Position numbers and translations under genes: made by a program. From a virus, in IMG/VR virus record IMGVR_UViG_3300020424_000009, positions 1 through 37,324 of that record: a stretch of DNA of 37,324 bases; one strand, given 5' to 3'. Numbering within the stretch: position 1 is the stretch's first letter; each line of letters starts with the position of its first letter. Below the pieces are notes generated by a model. The model made no database searches, was not told the origin of the DNA, and worked only from the letters and a program-made list of their open reading frames with translations. Of this stretch, positions 1-4,935 are shown piece by piece.

Positions 1-7
1 TTTATTT

Positions 8-154
8 ATGAAAAATAAAGATCTTATCAAAAATTATTATGACCAGCTTGCAGAATTACAGAAAAAATTTTGGTTTGAGCGATTGGATCTTAAGGAATAT
101 TGTGTAAGATATGATGCTATAAATAAAAGGATAGCGGAACTGGAAAATGAGTGA
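8..154 (+). CDS. Small hypothetical protein (48 aa)
   Basis: Short charged helical protein starting at the first ATG of the window and ending in a TGA that overlaps the next ATG by eight bases. Leu, Lys, Glu and aromatic residues are spaced as in an amphipathic helix or short coiled coil (for example the N-K-R-I-A-E-L-E-N-E end). I recognise no family. The overlap with the next gene supports real translation. If the window ends are joined, this frame is continuous with the incomplete gene at the right edge, so the true start could lie outside the window. Confidence 0.6.
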   Translation: MKNKDLIKNYYDQLAELQKKFWFERLDLKEYCVRYDAINKRIAELENE

Positions 155-431
155 TTCAAAAAAACTTAGAAAGCTGAAAGAAATCAGACGTAAAAACTTA
201 GAAAAAAATCTACTAGATGTTCAGCTAAAAGGTCAGGATCATTATGTGTTCATTAATGAAAGGAACAAAGCCCAGGTCGTAAGTAAAGATGGTGAATGGA
301 TTACTGAACATATTAAGACATCAATCCTGAAGTTCAATTTTGAAATTGATAAGATTCAAAAAATGTTGGTAAAAGATTTTACAAAAGAAGAACTTAAGGA
401 ATACGAAAGAAGCGTTTCAAAGGATGTCTAG
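147..431 (+). CDS. Hypothetical charged protein (94 aa)
   Basis: Lys/Glu-rich cytoplasmic protein of unknown function. The N-terminal 30 residues form a basic helix (K-x-L-R-K-L-K-E-I-R-R-K), a central part looks beta-rich (H-Y-V-F-I-N-E, Q-V-V-S), and the C-terminus is again helical. There is no signal peptide or membrane segment. The start overlaps the preceding small gene. The 3' end overlaps the opposing gene by 38 bases, so transcription converges here. No family recognised. Confidence 0.65.
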   Translation: MSDSKKLRKLKEIRRKNLEKNLLDVQLKGQDHYVFINERNKAQVVSKDGEWITEHIKTSILKFNFEIDKIQKMLVKDFTKEELKEYERSVSKDV

Positions 432-675
432 GTTTAGGCTTCTCTTTTCTCATTTCTGTTACAACACGATTAGCTTCTAATTCTATAAGCCTGTTTAATA
501 TTGAGGCCATAAAGATATCCTGATCAAACTTTTTTCTAACTAAGTGAGTGCAATATCTTTTTATATCAACCAAATCATCAGCTTTCATTATTTCTCTACA
601 TTGCATTTCAATTTCCAGTTCCAACTCTGGAGGTGCTGGTTCTATGTTTATGTTGAGAAATTTAGTTATTTTCAT
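394..675 (-). CDS. Small helical protein, phage hypothetical (93 aa)
   Basis: Mostly alpha-helical protein with an acidic, proline-containing N-terminal half and a basic tail rich in K, R and P. The central stretch (D-L-V-D-I-K-R-Y-C-T-H-L-V-R-K-K-F-D-Q-D) resembles a small protein I associate with marine cyanophages, function unknown. Its ATG overlaps the TGA of the upstream gene (ATGA), which indicates translational coupling in a three-gene minus-strand group (871-1032, 672-833, then this one). It converges on the plus-strand gene at 147-431. Confidence 0.65.
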   Translation of the reverse strand: MKITKFLNINIEPAPPELELEIEMQCREIMKADDLVDIKRYCTHLVRKKFDQDIFMASILNRLIELEANRVVTEMRKEKPKPRHPLKRFFRIP

Positions 676-833
676 TTTACTGGAAATAATTTTTCTTCAA
701 TCATTTTGACGATGGCATCATCAACGTCATTATCTGACTTGGCACTTAAGTCTTTTAAAAGTGACAAACAGGCTTTGCGTAGCGATTCACTTCTGCCGAA
801 CTTGATGAGTAGATTGATTAGAAACTTGGACAT
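672..833 (-). CDS. Small helical phage protein (53 aa)
   Basis: ATG at 833, TGA at 672-674 overlapping the next ATG. The first 12 residues are hydrophobic and amphipathic (M-S-K-F-L-I-N-L-L-I-K-F), followed by a basic turn and an acidic helix ending V-K-M-I-E-E-K-L-F-P-V-K. It could be membrane-associated through the N-terminal helix, but this is too short and charged to call a transmembrane segment. It resembles small proteins I recall from cyanophages; function unknown. Stop/start overlap and consistent spacing support it as a gene. Confidence 0.7.
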   Translation of the reverse strand: MSKFLINLLIKFGRSESLRKACLSLLKDLSAKSDNDVDDAIVKMIEEKLFPVK

Positions 834-870
834 AAAAACTTTTTGTGTTCTTTCCTAAACATACCAAACA

Positions 871-1032
871 TTATTGAATCTTGCCTTCTAACCTACTGAC
901 CGCCTGTGATAGTTTATTTAGTCGGTTATAAATATCAATTATTGTTTTTTCTCTACGATTACTCATATTGGATAGCACCATAACAAAAGCAGTGGCTGCT
1001 GCCCCAATCAACGCTGCATGGATCTCTGGCAT
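871..1032 (-). CDS. Single-pass membrane micro-protein, holin-like candidate (53 aa)
   Basis: Starts MPEIHAALIGAAATAFVMVL: residues about 5-21 form one Ala/Val/Leu-rich membrane helix, followed by a basic turn (S-N-R-R-E-K) and a cytoplasmic amphipathic helix (I-I-D-I-Y-N-R-L-N-K-L). Small one-helix proteins with this shape occur in cyanophage genomes and some holins look like this, but no lysozyme or endolysin gene adjoins it, so holin function is only a possibility. It is first in the leftward three-gene group and is divergent from the plus-strand membrane gene at 1075. Confidence 0.7.
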   Translation of the reverse strand: MPEIHAALIGAAATAFVMVLSNMSNRREKTIIDIYNRLNKLSQAVSRLEGKIQ

Positions 1033-1074
1033 GATTTGGCTATAATTAAAGTATTATGACTAATTTTAATAGTT
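1033..1074. promoter_or_regulatory. Divergent promoter region
   Basis: A 42-base very AT-rich gap separates two divergent genes. It contains TATAAT at 1041-1046 on the plus strand and CATAAT on the minus strand (revcomp of 1053-1058), both plausible -10 elements. I see no convincing -35 for either, so assignment is tentative. No clear Shine-Dalgarno precedes the ATG at 1075. Confidence 0.35.
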
Positions 1075-1434
1075 ATGATTGAAGAAAAAAAGAAAAACGC
1101 TTTCCAAAAACTAAAAGAAGGTCTTGATGACAAAGAAGAGCAACTTGCAATCATCAGTTTGTTTGTCAGATTAGGTGTTGTTGTTTGGAGTGGATTCATA
1201 GTCACACTAAATTACATTTCGATCCCAGGATACAGTTCAGAACCCAAAGATATAACTTTCCCTGCAAGTTTGCTTACAGGTGCATTAGCGACTTTTGGCC
1301 TTGAAGGGTCAAAGAAGCGTAGTGAAAAAGACAGCAAAGTTGCCGAAAATCAAGGTATGGTTCAGACTATAAGGGTAATTACACCTATTAAAATAGAAGG
1401 TGCTGAAGTAATCGACCCTAAATCCAAAAAATGA
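1075..1434 (+). CDS. Small membrane protein, phage hypothetical (119 aa)
   Basis: A basic/acidic N-terminal segment is followed by a hydrophobic stretch at about residues 24-50 (L-A-I-I-S-L-F-V-R-L-G-V-V-V-W-S-G-F-I-V-T-L), a likely membrane helix, then a second weaker hydrophobic stretch at about 62-76 (F-P-A-S-L-L-T-G-A-L-A-T-F-G-L) and a charged C-terminal tail. It could be a two-helix holin-type protein or an anchor for the exported proteins encoded directly downstream. It is the first gene of a four-gene plus-strand cassette and its stop overlaps the next start (ATGA). Confidence 0.75.
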   Translation: MIEEKKKNAFQKLKEGLDDKEEQLAIISLFVRLGVVVWSGFIVTLNYISIPGYSSEPKDITFPASLLTGALATFGLEGSKKRSEKDSKVAENQGMVQTIRVITPIKIEGAEVIDPKSKK

Positions 1435-1949
1435 AAAAGCTACTTCCGTTGTTACTCCTCATATCAGCACCAGCTTATGCTGATATAACCTCAAAATTCA
1501 CATCAAGTGTAAGTGTAAAAGTTGATGCTGCTATGACACAGGCGACAAGAATTGGTGCGTCTTATAGTGCCTCTGGCAGCAATATCGGAACAAGTAATAC
1601 AAACGATCAGATTGGAGGACTAACTGTAAGCAATAATGTAGTTACACTAGATGCTGGAAATTATTCTATTAATGGTTGCGGAGAAACTCCTGCTAATTGT
1701 GCTAGTACATGGTCATTAACAGAATCATTCACCGCAGCAGATACGATTCCATCTAATAATGGAACAGAAAATACAACAATTGCTGCTGGAACAGTTCCAA
1801 ACTTTGGTAGTGTGATTTCAACTGTAGCTGGAAGTGGAGACGGTTTTGCTGGATCTATCACATCAGGTCACGGAATCACAGGATTACATGAAGGAGACTC
1901 AGGATCTACTGTTACAGGACAGTTTGTAACGGAGCTAACCATAAGATGA
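1431..1949 (+). CDS. Exported Ser/Thr/Gly-rich protein (172 aa)
   Basis: Clear type I signal peptide (MKKLLPLLLLISAPAYA, cleavage expected after A17). The mature part is rich in Ser, Thr, Asn and Gly and poor in charged residues, with short alternating patterns suggesting a beta-rich extracellular or periplasmic fold. Two cysteines (G-C-G-E-T-P-A-N-C) could form a disulfide in an oxidising compartment. The C-terminus ends in a regular beta-like strand (Q-F-V-T-E-L-T-I-R). I recognise it only as a family seen in marine phages; function unknown. It is coupled to the preceding membrane protein by a four-base overlap and followed by two more exported proteins. Confidence 0.8.
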   Translation: MKKLLPLLLLISAPAYADITSKFTSSVSVKVDAAMTQATRIGASYSASGSNIGTSNTNDQIGGLTVSNNVVTLDAGNYSINGCGETPANCASTWSLTESFTAADTIPSNNGTENTTIAAGTVPNFGSVISTVAGSGDGFAGSITSGHGITGLHEGDSGSTVTGQFVTELTIR

Positions 1950-1952
1950 TTT

Positions 1953-2393
1953 ATGAAAAAGCTCTTATTGTTGCTTCTGTTGTATGCCATACCTGTTAAA
2001 TCACAGCCTGTTGTCCCAAACTTTACAACGGGAACACTCAGTAGCACTACGAATACAACAACCTCAATCAGTGAGACTATTACTTCTACAGATTATTTTG
2101 GTAATTCTTATGAGTACACTGTTACTGCATTGGGAGTCACAACCGATGGATCAGTCGCTCCAAATACAACGGATGTTTCAGGGACAATAAATGGGGAGAG
2201 TCAGACGTGGACAGGACTAGATCTATCGACAGACAACAAGCCAGTATTCAGCCTGACAAATCCAAATTCTGGGAACGCATTTCAATTTACAGAAACTTAT
2301 CGTGGCCCAGGTGGGGTATCAAACGTCACTGTGATCCAAAGAAATATAGAATCTCAATCAGTGGTCACAAGTACCTCAGTGTTCTCTCAATAA
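1953..2393 (+). CDS. Exported Thr/Ser-rich protein (146 aa)
   Basis: Signal peptide MKKLLLLLLLYAIPVKS followed by a mature chain dominated by Thr, Ser, Asn and Val. The chain has almost no Lys, one aromatic cluster (Y-F-G-N-S-Y-E-Y) and beta-strand-like alternation, typical of secreted or surface-exposed phage proteins. No catalytic motif is visible. It begins three bases after the previous stop. Its last 187 bases overlap, in another frame, the open frame of the next exported protein. Confidence 0.8.
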   Translation: MKKLLLLLLLYAIPVKSQPVVPNFTTGTLSSTTNTTTSISETITSTDYFGNSYEYTVTALGVTTDGSVAPNTTDVSGTINGESQTWTGLDLSTDNKPVFSLTNPNSGNAFQFTETYRGPGGVSNVTVIQRNIESQSVVTSTSVFSQ

Positions 2394-2989
2394 TTCTGCT
2401 ATCTCCCACGCAGGTTTTAGCTAACGCAGTAAGTCAATCAAATAATGGTTCGGTTACAAATATGGCTGTACAAACTTTGACGGGTAATATGACAACTAAT
2501 CAGTATGGTGGAAATATTGTATGTCAAGGGCCAACCCTATCCATTAGCCCGTTCACCACTTTTGGAGCAAATTATTTAAAACCTTATCGAGATTATTACA
2601 CTACACCCTACTACGATCCAACAGACGCAAATGATGATGGTGTACCTGACAATCCAGGTAATATTTTATTTGAACAACAAAACTATTCTGGAACGAATAA
2701 AGACAGTTATGCTTTGAACTTTGGAATATCAGCTACGTTTAGTATTCCGTTAGATAGAGGATTTCAGAATCAATGTAAATCTGCTGCTGATACACAAATA
2801 AATATACAAAAACAAGTGCTTGAGAATAAGCGATTAGACTGGCAGATCGCACGGATTCGGGAATGTGGAAAATTAAAACAGGAGGGAATTTACCTGACAA
2901 AAGATAGTCCTTTTTTCAATATATGTAAGGATGTTTATTTAGTGCCAAAGGCTAATCAGGTATTACCACATACTCACAAATTAAAGTAG
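2207..2989 (+). CDS. Exported protein with C-terminal coiled coil (up to 260 aa, start uncertain)
   Basis: The convincing protein begins at a signal-peptide-like stretch (K-Y-L-S-V-L-S-I-I-L-L-S-P-T-Q-V-L-A) followed by a Ser/Asn/Gln-rich segment, a Tyr/Pro/Asp-rich middle (Y-Y-T-T-P-Y-Y-D-P, with a D-A-N-D-D-G-V-P-D acidic loop that could bind calcium), and a helical C-terminus with three Cys. No ATG, GTG or TTG lies between the signal peptide and the GTG at 2207, which has GGGGAGAG about six bases upstream. The N-terminal 45-50 residues from 2207 are Arg/Trp-rich and look like out-of-frame sequence of the preceding gene, so a non-standard internal start near 2350-2396, a frameshift or a sequence error remain possible. 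The stop sits in a terminator hairpin. Confidence 0.65.
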   Translation: MDRTRSIDRQQASIQPDKSKFWERISIYRNLSWPRWGIKRHCDPKKYRISISGHKYLSVLSIILLSPTQVLANAVSQSNNGSVTNMAVQTLTGNMTTNQYGGNIVCQGPTLSISPFTTFGANYLKPYRDYYTTPYYDPTDANDDGVPDNPGNILFEQQNYSGTNKDSYALNFGISATFSIPLDRGFQNQCKSAADTQINIQKQVLENKRLDWQIARIRECGKLKQEGIYLTKDSPFFNICKDVYLVPKANQVLPHTHKLK

Positions 2990-3017
2990 ATAAGTCACGG
3001 GTATTACACTTATCTAC
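2986..3017. terminator. Bidirectional terminator hairpin between convergent genes
   Basis: Perfect 10-bp inverted repeat GTAGATAAGT (2986-2995) and ACTTATCTAC (3008-3017) with a 12-base loop. It overlaps the TAG stop of the plus-strand gene and lies just outside the minus-strand stop at 3024. AT-rich tracts flank both sides but no long T-run is present, so termination would be of moderate strength in either direction. Confidence 0.7.
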
Positions 3018-3023
3018 GGATTA

Positions 3024-3665
3024 TTATTCTACCTTATCTTTCTTCTTTGTCAGTTTCTTTACGATATTTTTTATAGCTGGTTTAATTATATTGAGAATAA
3101 GAGGGCTACTCGCAGCCACAAGGCCAATAACAGCAGTAGAAACAATAGTGCTAGGTTCTGGGATGTATTGATCCACAAAAGGAACGTCTTCATATAGAGT
3201 GATGCACTCAATCCCATCATCGCCTCTTTCATGTCCAATGACACGCTCTAGTCTTTTTTCGTTAGCAAATGAACCAATTCTTAAATCTTTTTTACCTGGG
3301 CAAGGTTCTAGTTTTATTGCTTCCTTTTCTTTTGGAATATCAGGTATTTCAGGTTGTGTTGTTTCTGGAATATCAGGTGTACTCGGAGGGCTTTCTTGTT
3401 TTTGCTCTACAATTTCAATCTTTTTGCGATCATAATTTATTGGAACAAAAGAAGGGATCTTACCTTCAGGGCAGCTATAAAAAGCTCCATTCACATCATC
3501 TTCTATTATCTGTGTATTTTTTACTGAAGCATCCCTATGGGTCTTGATACATCCAGGGAGATCTATATTTGGTAAAGGTACATTTAAAACAGGTAAAGGA
3601 GTGGAGATATAAGTGTTTACATTTATCTGTGGAATTTCAGGTATAACTATTTCATGAATCTCCAT
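3024..3665 (-). CDS. Proline-rich protein with C-terminal membrane anchor (213 aa)
   Basis: The N-terminal half is Pro/Ile/Glu-rich (I-V-I-P-E-I-P-Q-I-N, L-P-V-L-N-V-P-L-P-N-I-D-L-P), the middle has an extended P-x-I-P-E/D linker (P-D-I-P-E-T-T-Q-P-E-I-P-D-I-P), and there is one hydrophobic helix near the C-terminus (about 175-195: S-T-A-V-I-G-L-V-A-A-S-S-P-L-I-L-N-I-I) followed by a very basic tail (K-K-L-T-K-K-K-D-K). Four cysteines are spread through the chain. There is no N-terminal signal, so it is probably tail-anchored with a rigid extended region. I recall similar proteins next to exported-protein clusters in marine phages; function unknown. It converges with the exported cassette. 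Confidence 0.75.
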   Translation of the reverse strand: MEIHEIVIPEIPQINVNTYISTPLPVLNVPLPNIDLPGCIKTHRDASVKNTQIIEDDVNGAFYSCPEGKIPSFVPINYDRKKIEIVEQKQESPPSTPDIPETTQPEIPDIPKEKEAIKLEPCPGKKDLRIGSFANEKRLERVIGHERGDDGIECITLYEDVPFVDQYIPEPSTIVSTAVIGLVAASSPLILNIIKPAIKNIVKKLTKKKDKVE

Positions 3666-3873
3666 CTTCTACATCTCCAATAGAAATAGACCAACCATCT
3701 TCACCAAATTTACCTTTTTCAATGATTCTAGGTTTTGTCATTTTTGCATCCATATCATCATGATATTTTTTTATCTGATTATCTAATTCAAATTGTAATT
3801 TTTTTATTCTTATCCAGGACACAAGTTTATCAATATAATATTTAATTAATTTTTTAAAAAATCCAAAAATCAT
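3652..3873 (-). CDS. Small basic/amphipathic protein (73 aa)
   Basis: The amphipathic, aromatic and basic N-terminus (M-I-F-G-F-F-K-K-L-I-K-Y-Y-I-D-K-L-V-S-W) would bind a membrane surface. It is followed by a coiled-coil-like helix and an acidic glycine-rich tail ending E-D-G-D-S. No family recognised. Its 3' end overlaps the following proline-rich gene by 14 bases and its ATG shares a base with the upstream stop (TAATG), so it belongs to the same coupled group of small genes. Confidence 0.65.
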   Translation of the reverse strand: MIFGFFKKLIKYYIDKLVSWIRIKKLQFELDNQIKKYHDDMDAKMTKPRIIEKGKFGEDGWSISIGDVEDGDS

Positions 3874-4034
3874 TAATCAAAAGCATCTCTTTTTTTTAAG
3901 ACTTCTACTTGCGAAAAACATTTTGGACAAGATAAATTAGTCATTACCGAAAACTCAGGATAAGTTGGCATTGACTCATCAATGTCTATATCACCACTTG
4001 TTATAAGTTCAGTATCGCACCAAAAACAATTCAT
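3873..4034 (-). CDS. Zinc-ribbon micro-protein (53 aa)
   Basis: ATG at 4034, TAA at 3873-3875. Two CxxC knuckles are present, C3-F-W-C6 and C36-P-K-C39, separated by an acidic linker (D-I-D-I-D-E). This is a classic zinc-ribbon spacing and suggests a small nucleic-acid- or protein-binding zinc protein. I recall close relatives as unannotated genes in marine phages. Both ends overlap neighbouring genes (ATGA upstream, TAATG downstream), strong evidence for translation. The exact role is unknown. Confidence 0.8.
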   Translation of the reverse strand: MNCFWCDTELITSGDIDIDESMPTYPEFSVMTNLSCPKCFSQVEVLKKRDAFD

Positions 4035-4264
4035 AGACCAATTTTTTTTGATGGTATTGGTAAAGATGGCCCTGTCATGTCTGGGAGATTATTGTCTAAT
4101 ACTTTGGGCATTAGCCCCTGCACATTTGAAAGTACTTCATTCATTAATTTATTTTTGAATTGTTCAGAGGTCACATATTTGAATGTAAAAAACCCACCGC
4201 CCAGGATTCCCAAAACAAGGATTGTCGTTACGATAGTTAAAGCATCAAGAACTTTTCTTAGCAT
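4031..4264 (-). CDS. Single-pass membrane protein (77 aa)
   Basis: One strong membrane helix at about residues 8-30 (A-L-T-I-V-T-T-I-L-V-L-G-I-L-G-G-G-F-F-T-F) with a short basic N-terminus (M-L-R-K-V), followed by a polar helix and a Pro-rich C-terminus. The topology suggests N-in, with the C-terminal 45 residues outside the cytoplasm. No signal cleavage site. It is coupled to the zinc-ribbon gene by an ATGA overlap. Function unknown; a lysis accessory or membrane-anchored regulator are both possible. Confidence 0.7.
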   Translation of the reverse strand: MLRKVLDALTIVTTILVLGILGGGFFTFKYVTSEQFKNKLMNEVLSNVQGLMPKVLDNNLPDMTGPSLPIPSKKIGL

Positions 4265-4394
4265 GATTAAATTTGCAATATTGAAAGCACTGGCATTTAG
4301 TAGTGTGCTTGTATTACTGCTTATTGTAGCCCTATCCCCTCTCTACGTCACTATGGGGTTGATGACAAGGCAAATGCAAGAATCTACTCGTTAG
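4263..4394 (+). CDS. Possible antisense membrane micro-protein (43 aa)
   Basis: A plus-strand frame with ATG at 4263 (sharing CATG with the divergent minus-strand start) encodes a peptide with one long hydrophobic segment (A-L-A-F-S-S-V-L-V-L-L-L-I-V-A-L) and a short polar tail. It fills the 119-base gap between two minus-strand genes, where no minus-strand gene is evident. Alternatively the gap is just a leader for the minus-strand gene and the open frame is chance. Low confidence. Confidence 0.35.
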   Translation: MIKFAILKALAFSSVLVLLLIVALSPLYVTMGLMTRQMQESTR

Positions 4395-4926
4395 GATCGA
4401 CAGGATATTGTGTCATGTTTGGAGTAAACACTCCATCTTTTTCTGTTTGTCCGTAAAGAGTAACTAAAGCTGCGGTATCAGAACAGGCATCAATTTCTTT
4501 TTCTCTAGTATCACAAGCTGTTCTGACAGCATCACGATAAGTTGTAATCGCTGTAGGTATTGCAGTAGATTTCTCAGATTTTCTTACAACATACCAGTCA
4601 TACTGAGCTAATAAACTACCAGCAGTTGCTTTTTCTTGTGCTTTTAGTACTGATTTAACACCCTGTATAACCATCTGACTGCCATCAGGATTTTTTAATA
4701 AATTACCCTCTTCATCTTTTGCATCTACATCATCAAGTGCTTTTGCAGATCCATCACCATTATAAAAACGTGAGTCATATACTGGATCGTCAGCAACTTC
4801 TGTAATTTTTAAGGCTGCTTTTTCATCAGCACTAGCAAGTCTTAACCAATTAGCAGGGTAGTTAATATCCCCTACTTTAAAGGGAACATCAACTGCTAAA
4901 GGTTTTCCGTCTAATTTAAATCCCAT
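4384..4926 (-). CDS. Tail fibre chaperone-like protein (180 aa)
   Basis: The N-terminal part begins F-K-L-D-G-K-P-L, followed by I-N-Y-P-A-N-W-L-R-L-A-S, and the C-terminal helical domain carries the Y-D-W-Y-V-V-R-K-S-E...I-P...Y-R-D-A-V-R signature typical of phage tail-fibre assembly proteins (T-D-W-x-V-x-R type, as in the Tfa/DUF4376-like group). It would assist folding or attachment of the large fibre encoded directly upstream; such chaperones are normally the last gene of the fibre locus, as here. Assignment rests on motif and position. Confidence 0.65.
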   Translation of the reverse strand: MGFKLDGKPLAVDVPFKVGDINYPANWLRLASADEKAALKITEVADDPVYDSRFYNGDGSAKALDDVDAKDEEGNLLKNPDGSQMVIQGVKSVLKAQEKATAGSLLAQYDWYVVRKSEKSTAIPTAITTYRDAVRTACDTREKEIDACSDTAALVTLYGQTEKDGVFTPNMTQYPVDPNE

Positions 4927-4935
4927 AATATTATT

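Noticed and set aside
544-858. Plus-strand open frame of about 100 codons
   Set aside because: It lies opposite two coupled small minus-strand genes, and its translation is aromatic and low in order, as in a reverse-strand shadow.
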